Assembly (NCBI GenBank): GCA_905147135.1
Contig: LR990041.1
Coordinates: 248,001 to 312,000 of the forward strand
Direction of reading: 5' to 3'
DNA length: 64,000 bases
DNA from: Blastobasis lacticolella
Taxonomy: Eukaryota; Arthropoda; Insecta; Lepidoptera; Blastobasidae
Every line of letters starts with the position of its first letter. Within the stretch, counting starts at the first letter, position 1. The notes below the pieces were generated by a model, which did no database searches, had not been told where the DNA came from, and saw only the letters and a program-made list of their open reading frames with translations. Position numbers and translations under genes: made by a program. This document shows positions 32,660 to 43,191 of the stretch, one piece after another.

Positions 32660-34102
32660 ATGTGTCATCATCATCATCATCATATCAGCCAGAAGACGCC
32701 CACTGCTGGGCATAGGCCTCCCCCAGAGATCTCCACAAAGACCGGTCCTGTGCTTTCCGCATCCAGCTGGTACCTGCGATCCTTACCAGGTCGTCGGTCC
32801 ACCTTGTAGGAGGCCTACCCACGCTGCGTCTACCGGTACGTGGTCGCCACTCGAGAACTTTACTGCCCCATCGGCCATCTGTTCTTCGAGCTATGTGCCC
32901 TGCCCACTGCCACTTCAGTCTGGCAATCCTTAGAGCTATGTCGGTGACCTTGGTTCGCTTGCGGATCTCCTCATTTCTGACTCGATCGCGCAAAGAAACT
33001 CCGAGCATAGCTCTTTCCATTGCCCTTTGGGCAACAGTGAGCTTTCTTATAAGGCCCATAGTGAGTGGCCACGTTTCAGATCCGTAAGTCATCACTGGCA
33101 ACACACATTGGTCAAAGACCTTCGTCTTGAGACACTGCGGTAATTGGGACGAAAATATGTGGCGTAGCTTCCCGAACGCTGCCCAACCGAGTTGGATTCG
33201 TCGATTGACCTCTTTCTCGAAATTGGACCTACCTAGCCGGACTATTTGTCCTAGGTATGTATAGTCGTCAACAACTTCAAGTGGAGTGCCTCCAACTGTC
33301 ACTGGAGTAGGCACAACATGGACATTCGACATAATTTTCGTCTTGTCCATGTTCATTTTAAGACCTACTTGTTGAGAGGCACTACAGAGGTCATCGAGCA
33401 TTTTGCCCAAGTCTTCCAGGGTTTCAGCCATGACTACGATATCGTCAGCAAATCTGAGGTGCGTGAGGTACTCGCCGTTAATATTGATGCCAAGTCCGTC
33501 CCAGTCCAGAAGCCTAAAGATATCCTCCAGTGCAGCGGTGAACAACTTCGGTGATATGACATCACCTTGTCTAACACCTCGCTGCAGCTGAATAGGTTCT
33601 GTGGTCTTGTCCTGGAGACGAACTGACATAGTGGCGTTTTCGTACAAACACTTCAGTGCTTCGATATATCGATAGTCAATTTGGCACCGCTGTAGAGACT
33701 GGAGCACCGCCCAAGTTTCGATCGAATCGAAGGCTTTCTCATAGTCCACAAACGCCAAGCATAATGGCCGGTTATACTCTTCGGTCTTCTGTACAACCTG
33801 CCGCAGCGTATGTATGTGGTCTATGGTACTAAAACCTTTTCGGAATCCGGCTTGTTCGGGAGGCTGGAAGTCATCAAACCTGCGTGCGAGACGATTCGTA
33901 ATGACTCTCGAAAACAGCTTATAGACATGGGTCAGCAGCGATATTGGTCTGAAGTTCTTCAAGAGAGCCTTATCACCTTTCTTGAAGAACAATATGACTA
34001 TGCTTCTGTGCCATGCTTCCGGCGTTTTGCCCTCGAGGATGACGGAATTGAACAGCTTCTGACACAATGTGTACGAGAGGGTATTAGTAGGATCGACGAG
34101 CT
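32660..34102 (-). mobile_element. RTE-clade LINE, 5' truncated, with (TCA)n tail
   Basis: The minus-strand element ends in a (TCA)n/(TGA)n microsatellite (32664-32684 on the plus strand) directly after the RT stop codon, typical of RTE retrotransposons with very short 3' UTRs. The endonuclease part is absent, so the copy is 5' truncated near 34100. Related fragments lie at 7470-8220, 27980-28195 and 35885-36045. Confidence 0.85.
32685..34100 (-). pseudogene. RTE reverse transcriptase, catalytic core intact
   Basis: About 470 residues are open from a TAG at 34103-34101; there is no ATG at the truncated edge. Counting from the leucine at 34067, the RT begins with FRPISLL (39-45), then motif A FVDYEKAFD (106-114, catalytic D108), motif B LQRGVRQGDVISP (161-173), motif C FADDIVV (206-212), the LKMNMDKTKIM block (236-246) and YTYLG. 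The C-terminal part carries the RTE features LKWQWAGHIARR and GRPPTRWTDD and ends in YAQQWASSG. No stop or frameshift interrupts it, so the copy is recent. Without an endonuclease and a promoter it should be immobile. Confidence 0.85.
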
Positions 34103-34167
34103 AGATATAAGATACGATATGTCTAGTTGCGCACAACCTTCGGAACCTGAAGAACAGCGACCCAGCG

Positions 34168-34202
34168 TTGCCCCGCCACCACCCGAGTTGGTGGCGGGGC
34201 AA
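34168..34202. repeat. Perfect 14-bp hairpin at the RTE truncation edge
   Basis: TTGCCCCGCCACCA (34168-34181) and its exact reverse complement (34189-34202) are separated by a 7-nt loop, CCCGAGT. The stem is very GC-rich in an AT-rich setting, about 65 bp outside the truncation point of the RTE copy. Confidence 0.8.
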
Positions 34203-34229
34203 ATTCGAAAATTTGAGAAAAGTTAGTAA

Positions 34230-35260
34230 CTTAGTTTTAATAAATAGGTACCTATACTAATAAAATATGGGCATGTTTGTATACCTACTATACACTAAGG
34301 TATGAAATAAACGTTATATTATTATTCTACACGGATGGCACGTAGGTAGTGAAGTTTACGTGGGTACCTAAAACCTTTATTTAAACAAATTAAAATCGGT
34401 ACAAACACATAATTAATACGCTGGATAGAGTTTGATATCAACGCGTTCATTACTAAAACTAGAACTTAAACCGAGGCAAAGTCTTATGCCATATCGGGGA
34501 CCAAGGTGAGAACCGACTGTGAGATTGATCTCGTCAGGCGGAACTGCGGGGCTCTCCGGCGTCTCCTATTAACCTTAGTAGGTTACATTATTATTAGGAG
34601 GTGCTGTTTATAAATTATTAGGTATAATAATGGAATGTTTATTCTCTTATTGACTTCTCCCAACTAGCGCACAGAACGCAAGTACATGGTGATGTATCTT
34701 GGATGACATGTCAATAGCCCAAGCGTATGACGTATGACGCAACGGCGTCTATGGTGCACAACTACGTTGTCAACGGCATGGCTACGGCTGCCGACGCGTT
34801 GCCGTCCGCCGTCTAGCCGTTACTATAACAACGCTTACCGTTGCAGCGTCTACGTCAACTGCCTAGTCCTGCAGCTGCATAATCCTTTGCAGGATAAAAT
34901 ACCTTTGATATTATGTTGGTTGTAAGACGCCACAAACTGCAACTAAATGTCGCCATTTTGAAATGTTATATTGTTGTCAACAACTGCACGCGGACGGCAC
35001 GGCAACGGGAAATGCCTCTATGTCCAATTTCTTTGGCGACGACATTCCGTTGACAACGTATCGTCCGTATCTATTCACAGTAAACCTTCCTCGTAAATTC
35101 TCAATTATGGCAACGGGTAAATTAAACTCTGCCGCGTAGTTTTGAAAAAATAAACATATAGACAGCCATCAATAGCCGCTGTATTGTATGTTGAAGTTAA
35201 TAAAACGCTCGGGATAATATTAAAATTATAATTGTAATATTATGAAAGGTATTATAATAC
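34230..35260. other. Gene-free region with CAACGGC-rich patch
   Basis: Between 34730 and 35070 short motifs ACGTTGTCAACGG, CAACGGCATGGC and GTTGACAACGTATC recur in both orientations, suggesting a decayed foldback element. No coding sequence. Confidence 0.3.
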
Positions 35261-35262
35261 TA

Positions 35263-35440
35263 AGCCCTCTATGTATTTTGACGTATACGTAGAGGGCTAA
35301 CACCAAATCATCCTGTTGTGCTCTAGCGCTAACACCTTTTGCACCGCATGCTAACACCCAATGTATATGAATTCTACGTGTGTGTCTAATCGTTGTCAGC
35401 TAAATGCTGGTGATAAGACAGGCTTATTCGACACACACGT
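35263..35440. repeat. Two hairpins in a repeat-like block
   Basis: AGCCCTCTATGTAT (35263-35276) pairs with ATACGTAGAGGGCT (35285-35298). ACGTGTGTGTC (35376-35386) pairs with GACACACACGT (35430-35440). GCTAACACC occurs three times between them. Possibly remains of a non-autonomous element. Confidence 0.45.
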
Positions 35441-35884
35441 CAATCGTCCCTTAATAAGGCCGATTACTAAAATACTCGTGCAACTAACATACCTCTTAAT
35501 ATTAAGTATTGAGTCAATTTAGTTTACGTTTAATTAGAGGCTGTCATACTGACACTGACGCAAATATAGAAAGTGTTCTAAATCATACCGCTGTCTGCAA
35601 TAAACCTTTCTGAAAATTCAACTGCAGCGACGAATAATAATAATAATAAATAATATATTTCTTAAATCAACATTGGTAGTGGGTACATAGGTTGAACGCT
35701 CCAGGAGACAAGTATTTTTTGTCTGTGTTGGGAACGTCCGCTCCTCCTTAACACTGTCTTACATTTCTATTACGTGCTACAAAGTGTATACAAATAAAAA
35801 ATAGAAATTAAAATCACAATCAAATCAAATTAATTATACATTATACTTATTAAATTTACAATAAGTTTAATGTGTTTATTAATT

Positions 35885-36045
35885 AACGTATGACGTACCG
35901 GAAGACGCAGCGTGGGTAGGCCTCCTACAAGGTGGACCGACGACCTGGTATGGGAAAGCACAGGACCGACCTTCGTGGACATCTCTGGGGGAGGCCTATG
36001 CCCAGCAGTCTTCTGGCTAATATGATGTGATGATGATGACGAAGG
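35885..36045 (+). mobile_element. RTE-clade 3' end fragment
   Basis: GCAGCGTGGGTAGGCCTCCT, ACAAGGTGGACCGACGACCT, CTCTGGGGGAGGCCTATGCC and CAGCAGTCTTCTGGCTAATA match the complement of 32690-32830, ending in ATGATGTGATGATGATGA. Orientation is opposite to the long RTE copy. Confidence 0.8.
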
Positions 36046-36281
36046 ACGGCGTCGCTGTAGTTTAAATTTGTATCTATTGCCGCCAAGTGTTATTTCAATT
36101 GGCGACACTTAGTTCCAGTTTTGGTCACCGTGTAACATAAGTTTGTGGCACTTTAAGGGCACCACGTTCCATCACTTGCAATACGTGTGATCAGAACTGG
36201 CAGAGATAAAATAAATCTTAGGTTCGTCCAGCCAAGTAAGAGAGAGAGCCCACAATCACCATCAGAAAATACATTACTTAT

Positions 36282-36680
36282 TTATGTATTCTTATTAGCA
36301 TTAATTATCATTACAGGCTTAGAGTAATGTGATAGAGACACATGACAATTTGCACAACCGGTGCATTTTACAGGTACATGTTTCCACCCATAGATTAGGG
36401 TTAAGACTGTATATTGTATCACAAAGAGTAAAGACGATGTCGTCCACTTTACTCGACTTTTAACAGAAGGGCCGAAAGATGTTGGTACCAATTTATGATA
36501 GGTACATAATTTCCGCGAGCCGTGAAAATTGTGGAAACTACACGTCATTATAATATTGCGACATTCTTCTCCACCGTGGTGATGTTTTTTGCAATATGAA
36601 ACTCTATGGAATATTTTCATCTCATACATTAGGTAACCATAATAACCTAACCGACAGAAAAAGGATAAGTTTGTCAGCAT
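36282..36680 (-). other. 132-codon open frame without recognised domain
   Basis: The translation is rich in Cys and His (SYCKKHHHGGEECRN, CTGCANCHVSLSHY) but the spacing fits no zinc-finger class that I know. It has no splice partner or codon bias in support. It may be fortuitous; listed because it is the longest unassigned frame outside repeats and GC islets. Confidence 0.15.
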
Positions 36681-36949
36681 CGATAAATGTATTACAGATA
36701 CCTACATATTAATGTCGAGAAACTACACACGTGTACAGTAATCGTGACCATTAAGTAAGCATTTGTCCCGTTATGAGTACTTAATTATAGATGAAAAAGT
36801 GCTTCTTTGTCTAGGTTGTCCGACGGTCCATGATTCCTTTGTTATATACTTGGAATAGGTTACACGTAAATAGAACCAGGGTGTTCCTAATATTAGGTAG
36901 TAGTAGGTGATACTGATAACTGTCAAAATGTTATTTGATTTTAAAATCT

Positions 36950-37085
36950 AAGTCATCATCAATATCATCTGAGCGGTCAGTCCCGGCTTCTGCCAAGGTC
37001 CGCTTACTGGCTCATTTTCTCTCGCATCTGACTCGGCGATGTCAATCCATCGCTTCTTGGGCCTTCCGCGGCCGCGGATTTTTAA
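36950..37085 (-). pseudogene. LINE C-terminal fragment (GRPKKRW type)
   Basis: The minus strand reads PRPRKAQEAMD in one frame and, with a small shift, RPKKRWIDIAESDARENEP, then GPWQKPGLTAQMI and a short TGATGATG tail. This is a common end of RTE-like non-LTR retrotransposons. Confidence 0.5.
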
Positions 37086-37464
37086 ATCTAAGTTTACCTG
37101 CTGATATTATAACGAGAAAAGGTTTTATGGTTTGTTTGTTAGTAATGGATAACCTCAAATTTGATGAATATCTAACTATTACTACCGATTCTTTCACTTA
37201 TAGAAATCTACTTATCTTTAATTCAATGTGGTTCCCACGGGGACAGGTTTGGGCCGTAGTTACCGAATTTTACGCGAACAAGGTCGCGGGCAAAGAGCTA
37301 GTATGTTATATAACATCAACCCTATTGTGTGTAAAACCTCATACCGAGTCAACAATAGCAACGAAATAGCTGATCGCCTAGCTACAGAGGCCTGTACGGT
37401 AAGTAATAATTGCTCCATTTTCTCCCAAGTTTGGATTGCTTTAAATAATAAAAAAATACAGCTT

Positions 37465-37620
37465 GGCTTCAATATCCCGGTAGTGCTATCGCGCGCGAGG
37501 TCCCGGGGACCGCCTTGACCATGATCCAAGGCCTGGTAGATAAGTTAATTACTGCAAAGCGACTACACTCTGAATTTCGTGACCCTGTTTTCAGGGGAAC
37601 CTAACCAGTTTGGATTAAGG
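37465..37620 (-). mobile_element. SINE family A fragment
   Basis: TCAATATCCCGGTAGTGC, CGCCTTGACCATGATCCAAG and GACCCTGTTTTCAGGGGAAC (plus strand) match the 3' half of the family in reverse. The tRNA-like head is absent. Confidence 0.6.
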
Positions 37621-37979
37621 TCTCCTCACTTTGGATTGCTTTAAGGAACTGGAAAAAATGACAAAAGTGTTGGAAAATTTCAATGTCTATAATAGCCCCC
37701 TTGTAGAGCCACCAAGATCCGCAATGACGCAAGTGTAAATTTCACGCACATCTTCGAACTAAGTAGGTACCTATTCAGCAATAGAAAGCTATGACACCTA
37801 CATGGCTATGGCATAGGTGGCCGGCTGGCCACAGTAAAAACTTGATCACCTTTATCAGGGCCGAAACACTTACTGTCTGAACTTACATTTGTCCAAGTGC
37901 AAAATTGAGGTAATCAATCTAAATACCTGCACAAATTTAGGTCATTATATTTTTTGAAAATGACCAAAACAGCGCATCT

Positions 37980-38460
37980 GATGCATTTCAATCACCGACA
38001 GCAGCCTGGCCGCGCCGGCCGGCTCACACGTCCCGCATAATCAGTTGAAAAATTTGCCTCCGCGATCAATTTGTGCCCATTACACGCGGGTCAGAGTTCG
38101 GTGCCTGACGATCCTAATGTCTACACATTTTAATCCGGACCGCCCGCCAACTATCCACTTTCGCTCGCCCTGATAAGGTTTAAATTGCAATAGTGGGGAT
38201 GTTTCGTAATGGATGGTCGTAAAGTACTGCGACGTAAAGATAATGGGCTTTATTGGGAAGGAGTAAAGTCGAAGTCGTGTTGCGAGCGGCGCGCCTTTGA
38301 CGGGCGCTGAACAAGGCGAATTCGGCGGCTCGGCGGGCAAAGTATGCTAATTCGGGCAATTGGGACCGCGGCGGCGGCATGCTGATGCGGCGGCGCCGAC
38401 GCACGCGATCTCCGCTTACATCGTTATTAATTGCTTTAATCTAGAGATCTGTGCTAAACG
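37980..38460. other. GC-rich islet pair
   Basis: CAGCCTGGCCGCGCCGGCCG and AGTATGCTAATTCGGGCAAT followed by GACCGCGGCGGCGGCATGCT. The minus-strand Arg/Pro-rich frames here (38080-38404) are attributed to composition. Confidence 0.3.
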
Positions 38461-38689
38461 ACCTTCGTTTTAAATGTGCATTTAGACAATTACTGGAATC
38501 GATTCGAGCGCAATTCATCATGCCTTTGCGGTGCAACAAAAACGGCATTACAACCGCGTGGCCAGCAAGCGTGAACTTGACACACGCATTGTTGCCTACG
38601 GATAGTAGAGGCGGCATTCCTCGGCAACGTGCTGCCCATCGGCGGCTAACAAAAGCGGTTTCGCCGCTTCTGTATTCAGAGACGCGTCA

Positions 38690-39200
38690 TTATTAGGCAC
38701 ATGCCATTCTTAGCGAGCCCTTTTTTGCGGTGGCTCGACGACGGCCGACACAGGGCATCCTGATTCCTGACCCGATTTAAATCGGAATGCCGCCGGCGGA
38801 GTCTTGTTGCATTCCCGTGCAGAGATACCGTTAAATTTGAATTCGCTTATAGGAGGCGGCAGCCGTGCGCGCATGCGCGGGCGCGTCGCGCGGACTGATG
38901 GATGACAGGTGACGGCGGCGCCGCAAAGAGCCGCCCGCCGTTCCCGCGCCACGAATAAATACGGCTATACTTAATCTAGAAACAGCGCGCGCGGAATGTT
39001 ACATTGCCCTTAATTAGCGCCGCAAACGAGTGCGGTAATGAGTACTGAGCGGCCGCGGCGGCTGCGCCCGCGCACCACTGCCGGCGTGAGCGCCAGATTG
39101 ACTACGCCGCTAGACTATAACTTCTAACCAGATAACCATTTCAGATTATCCCATAAATAGTATAAAACAGACGCTGTTAAAGTCTATCTGTTCGTTCGCT
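38690..39200. other. GC-rich islet with TAATGAGTAC and TATA motif
   Basis: CCGTGCGCGCATGCGCGGGC (38862), TAATTAGCGCCGC (39011) and GGTAATGAGTACTGAGCGG (39035) followed by GCCGCGGCGGCTGCGCCC. AGTATAAAACAG at about 39157 is a possible TATA box. Confidence 0.3.
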
Positions 39201-39654
39201 TATTTCTTCTAATATTTGTAGTGTTTTCGCTAATCAATAGAGCAATTGGAATGATACAACTCTCATTCTCAATACCCTTTATTTTGGTTCAGATTTATGG
39301 CATTCAGACAAGTCTACCGGCATCTCAAAGGCCTGTGCCGCATCCGCTCCCCTTAGGTTGCAGATGTCGTGGTCGACTGTGGCTGCGCTCCATCAGGCTG
39401 ACCGTCTGCCCGTGTGCCACCATAGGCAATAAAATAAAAGATTCAGAGTCGATAGGAACTCCCATGTGAAAATTCAAATTCACTTACGGACAGTTTTGGC
39501 ACCTTGCACTTAGAGTTTTTAATCTCAATCACAGCAAAGAAAATTAGTTCCAAACACTTCCGATTTCAATCAAAGACATAGCTCACGCATCGCAAAAAGC
39601 CCAAGCAATGCAGTGATAATTCGTGATTTGCGGATAGATACTCATCAGCATAAA

Positions 39655-39800
39655 GTTGTGTCATTAAATAAATGCGAATCCGCCGCCGCCGCGGTCTCTG
39701 CACCTCATTTGCCATGCGGCGCGCCGCCGCTCAAAGCCGCGCCGCCCTGCCCACACCGCAGCGCCCGCGCCGCCGCCGCAGCTAGCGCAACATTATGCGA
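39655..39800. other. GC-rich islet
   Basis: CCGCCGCCGCCGCGGTCTCT to CGCCGCCGCAGCTAGCGCAA: GCC-repeat-rich, encoding Ala/Pro runs in the plus frame 39613-39894. No start context or homology supports a gene. Confidence 0.25.
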
Positions 39801-40019
39801 TAGGTACATCTCTAATATTCTGTGGTGCATTAATCACAGCGTGTGGTGGTGCAGGTATTATAGACTTCTGAGCGTGCCTAGGTTTTGTGATTGACGTTTG
39901 AAGATTTGTCCCAACTGGTTATTTCGTAAGCGATATTGCGACTGTATCGGTTATCGATAGCTGCGTGTTCCTACAAAAACTTAATTTATAAACTCAAATT
40001 TTTGTAAGGATCTAAAATA

Positions 40020-40360
40020 TAGGTGGCCCAGTAGTAAAGGTATCTGGACTCGTAGGCGAGAAGTAGCGGGTTTGAATCCAACTCCCGCCATGTACCAATG
40101 ACTCTTTTCTGAGTTATATACAGTAGGTACTTAGGTACATTAGTTGAACACTCTCTTACGGTGAGGGAAAACATCGTGATGAAACCTGCACAGTCAGGTG
40201 ACTGAATGTGTAACCATGATTCAATTTTGTTAAGTTTCCCTGATAGCAGGGTCACGGAGCTCAGATGGCAGTTGCTCCACCTGACCTCCCAAATCCCGGA
40301 AGGCGGACCCCAAGCCCTTCTGCCCGAGAGCACAACCGGGATATTAACGCCAAAAAAAAT
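40020..40360 (+). mobile_element. SINE family A, full length
   Basis: This is the clearest complete copy. The head is GGTGGCCCAGTAGTAAAGG with GGACTCGTAGGCGAGAAG and B box GGGTTTGAATCC. Next come CCCGCCATGTACCAATGAC, the mid-body GTGATGAAACCTGCACAGTC, CACGGAGCTCAGATGGCAG, and the 3' end GAGAGCACAACCGGGATATT. It ends about 90 bp left of the NUMT. Confidence 0.8.
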
Positions 40361-40452
40361 TCGAAGTCGCGTGCGTAACCTATTTCGAAAAATGTTTAAG
40401 TGATTTGTAGAGCTTCCAATCAACAGAATATTCATTTACCATTTTGTGAATC

Positions 40453-40509
40453 AAATTTTAATCTCCCTAATATCTTCAATATTATACTCTATTTATAAGC
40501 TATTTAAAT
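40453..40509 (-). pseudogene. trnF: Mitochondrial trnF-like sequence (NUMT)
   Basis: On the minus strand ATTTAAATAGC opens the gene and TATTGAAGATA carries the GAA anticodon (40477-40475), as in insect mitochondrial tRNA-Phe. The TΨC arm and 3' acceptor look shortened, so the NUMT edge probably cuts the gene. A 45-bp AT-only spacer lies between it and the nad5 stop. Confidence 0.65.
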
Positions 40510-40553
40510 TTAATTAATATATTAATTTTTTAAAAATTTTTACTTTTATATTA

Positions 40554-40820
40554 TTAAAAATATAATATTAATAATAATAATAATATTCATAAAACAAATC
40601 TAAATAAATAAATTTTAAAATTATTTATTTGATAAAAATAATAAAAAATTGAATAATTTTTTAAAATATTATATATTCCTAAACCTCTATAATATTCTCT
40701 CCACCCTATATCAATATTTTTTAATATTTTTTGACCAAATAATAAAAATCTATATCTAACCCCATAAGTAGATAAATTCGGTAAAAATCATATTAAACAT
40801 AAAAAATTTCTTAAATTTCT
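40554..40820 (-). pseudogene. nad5: Mitochondrial nad5 C-terminus (NUMT)
   Basis: Eighty-eight codons plus TAA are open under the invertebrate mitochondrial code. They include two TGA codons that must be Trp and several AGA codons at Ser positions. The protein contains MWFLPNLSTYGV, GWSEYYSGLGMYN and QMNNFKIYLFSF, which match the known end of insect NADH dehydrogenase subunit 5. It cannot be expressed from the nucleus because TGA would stop translation. No frameshift has accumulated. Confidence 0.8.
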
Positions 40821-40830
40821 GATTTGATTT

Positions 40831-41110
40831 CAAAGGGACTTCTTCAAAACAATATTACTAGGCTCTGCTCAAGATTGGCTCGAAAAGGCCTGAGAGGCAA
40901 TTTAGCTGAAGGACGGATATATTCGACTCAGCGCAGCGCGTGCATATTGTACGAGGAATTGTCGAAGCGAAAATAATAGTCTCAAAAACTACCCTCAGTC
41001 GATAGTCTCAAAAACTACCCTCAGTCGGCAATACGCTCGACCGGCGCTCCGGGGGACTCCAATCGAACACAAGGGTCACTCGTCAATAAAGGGACGAGTG
41101 AAACCCGATA
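40831..41110 (+). other. Unassigned block with 26-bp tandem duplication and hairpin
   Basis: A 26-bp unit (starting ATAGTCTCAAAAACTACC) occurs twice head to tail at 40976-41001 and 41002-41027 without a mismatch. TCACTCGTC (41076-41084) pairs with GACGAGTGA (41093-41101) around AATAAAGG. The plus-strand frame near the left edge reads FFKTILLGSAQDWLEKA, which faintly recalls a retrotransposon gag, but two stops follow. I do not recognise the source. Confidence 0.35.
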
Positions 41111-41509
41111 ATGAAATATATTTACCTCGCCTTTTGTACTTTTCAATCGTTTGAGACTGTACTGCGTAAATATTGCTGTAACATGCGGAGTAGGTATGTT
41201 GTACCTACCTAATATTCATGAAAAGATTACGTTTTACATAGGATGTGGTTATTTAATTTATATATCTACCAAGCTGCTGAATCTCTTTCGAAGATATAAG
41301 ACAAATAACCATTCAGAATGATTAGGTACAATAAACCGCCTCGAAATTCATAAAAACTCTTATTGACCACAAACTTTTATGAACATTTTATGCACATGTA
41401 CGACGCAACCATACATTTTAATATTATGTCAACTTAGCTTATTTTACGGCGCGCCACCGCGACTTACCCTGATTTACCCAATTGCCAACTTATTACACGT
41501 ATCGAACCG

Positions 41510-41710
41510 AATCCGAATTAGGTACCTCCCATTTTTGACTTGCATACTAGTCGGTTTTGGGTACAAAATACGACGGATACGTCTGGGTAGTCTCCTTCAA
41601 CTCCTGCCACATGTATATTTTTCGTTGATCTCCTTTCAGTCGTTCTCTTTACATGCCCATACCAACTAAGCATTCCTTTCTCTATCCTGGTCTCTACATC
41701 GTGTTTCACT
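41510..41710 (-). pseudogene. LINE C-terminal fragment (LSWYGHVKR type)
   Basis: The minus-strand frame contains ETRIEKGMLSWYGHVKRTTE and RRSTKNIHVAGV, matching the RWYGHVxR block that follows the RT in RTE-like LINEs. Upstream RT sequence is not recognisable. Confidence 0.5.
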
Positions 41711-42029
41711 AATAATTTATTATTTTGTTGATACTCCTTCCAAACTTCTTAACGCCCTCATTTTTACTTCATTACTTCAATTTTCTGAGACATCTTACTT
41801 TCGCATCCATACTATCAGCATGAGCACTCCTTTATTACCTAACGTAACTTAAAATAGAACTTGATCCTAATTATGTAGCCAGGTTGACAATTTGCAAGCC
41901 CTATCCGAAGGTGGCAAGACTCAATACTCGTAACAGTTCGCACATCGGTCAGCCAATAAAACGCAACCAGATAATACTTCGCATCGTAAAGTCACAATTG
42001 AATAAAAAACAATATAAAATCTCAAGACG

Positions 42030-43030
42030 GCCAGTTTCTGAACGGAGGGCGAGGCTGGCGCGGGCTTAATTGCGTTTAATACTAATTAAAGTCATAGTTT
42101 ATAAGCTGCGCGGGCGCACGCACGATCGCACGATACGGTACGCGCCGGGCGGGGGGCTATGGACCACCGTTTGAGCATGCAAAATCACGATCGTATCAAG
42201 TGCAACAGCTCAGACGGTGCAAGATTGTACTTAGTATTAAATAAGTTGGTGAATTTTAAATTTTAAGTAACAATTGCCCTGGTGTTGCGAATGTGATCGG
42301 TGAGCGGTGATCACTTATCATCAGGAGACCTGCTTGCTTCTTGACTCCCTGCCATGCCAAAAAAAATTGAATTCCAACCTAGAACATACCCATAACTATT
42401 ACCTACCCTTGTCCTCTCGGCTTGACTAAGGTTATCTAGCTGAAAGAGATCCCGTTATCGGATAAGCTTGCCTTTGCACTGTAACTGTTTACCTGTATAA
42501 TGTACTATTATACTCGTATTTCAATAAAGAGTTCACATACCTACATACATACATACCTGCCTACATCTAAACCCGTTTTACTATCCGAAAAATGTAAGCA
42601 AACTACCTAACCACATAATTTTACCCTATAGGTACGCTTTATAGTATAGTACATGCATTACTTCTGGTAGCGTGGCGATGCCAGAGCGCGGGTGGCATAA
42701 ATAAAGTAAAACAGATTGATTTACCGGATCGCATTCGCATTACCCGAAGGGACCGCGGACAAGTTTATCTAGCAGCGGGGGCTTGCGCCGCCCGCGGGGC
42801 GCAGTATGCTAATAATTGCCTCGTAAAAACAAACTATATTTCACGAGCGAGGGCATTACCGTGATTACAAAGTGGGCTGCGCGCGCGCCGTATCGTACCT
42901 ATCGCGGTCGCAATAAGCGCGCGCTGCACATAAAACTGCAGGAAAGACATAAAAGCGCCATTCATTATACGTAAACGATGCCGGACGCCGTTAAACCCGC
43001 GCGCTCCGCGACGACACGCCATTGTATTGC
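42030..43030. other. Region with two GC-rich islets
   Basis: One islet at 42030-42170 (GGGCGAGGCTGGCGCGGGCT, AATTGCGTTTAATACTAATT) and one at 42660-43030 (GCCGCCCGCGGGGCGCAGTA, TGCTAATAATTGCCTCG). The interval holds a dispersed repeat and a (CATA)n stretch near 42540. Confidence 0.3.
42280..42365 (-). repeat. Dispersed repeat, short copy
   Basis: GTGAGCGGTGATCACTTATC, ATCAGGAGACCTGCTTGCTT and CCATGCCAAAAAAAA match the reverse of the family core and its A-rich edge. Confidence 0.5.
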
Positions 43031-43129
43031 ACTTTCCTTATATATCTGTTGACTTCCCAACTTATTTGGCACACCTACTTTCTTGCTATCTGGCTACGTG
43101 GCTCTCCGCGCAATTTTTCAAGGAATATT

Positions 43130-43191
43130 AGATTCTGGGGGTGTCTTTACTCACAGATATATCTGTAAGTAGAGACACACCTGCAGAATCT
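43130..43191. repeat. 62-bp imperfect hairpin, miRNA-precursor-like
   Basis: AGATTCTG pairs with the right edge CAGAATCT, GGTGTCT with AGACACACC, and the centre ACAGATATATCTGT is itself palindromic. About 27 of 30 stem positions pair. The terminal loop would be very small, which is unusual for a miRNA. Confidence 0.55.

Larger units (their letters stand above)
40447..40830 (-). other. Nuclear mitochondrial insertion (NUMT): nad5 3' end and trnF
   Basis: An abrupt change to about 90% A+T separates this block from its flanks. On the minus strand it reads the end of mitochondrial nad5 (40820-40554) and then a trnF-like sequence (40509-40453), the order found in insect mitochondrial genomes. The nad5 part is open only in the invertebrate mitochondrial code (TGA as Trp, AGA as Ser). 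That argues for recent transfer, or for an assembly join. Edges are judged by composition and are accurate to perhaps 15 bp. Confidence 0.8.

Noticed and set aside
33810..34226. 138-codon plus-strand frame
   Set aside because: Mostly antisense to the RTE reverse transcriptase, extending into the GC-rich hairpin; no domain.
36935..37369. 144-codon plus-strand frame
   Set aside because: First third is antisense to a LINE C-terminus; the remainder shows no domain.
39986..40435. 149-codon minus-strand frame
   Set aside because: Lies on the antisense of a full-length SINE copy; no protein features.
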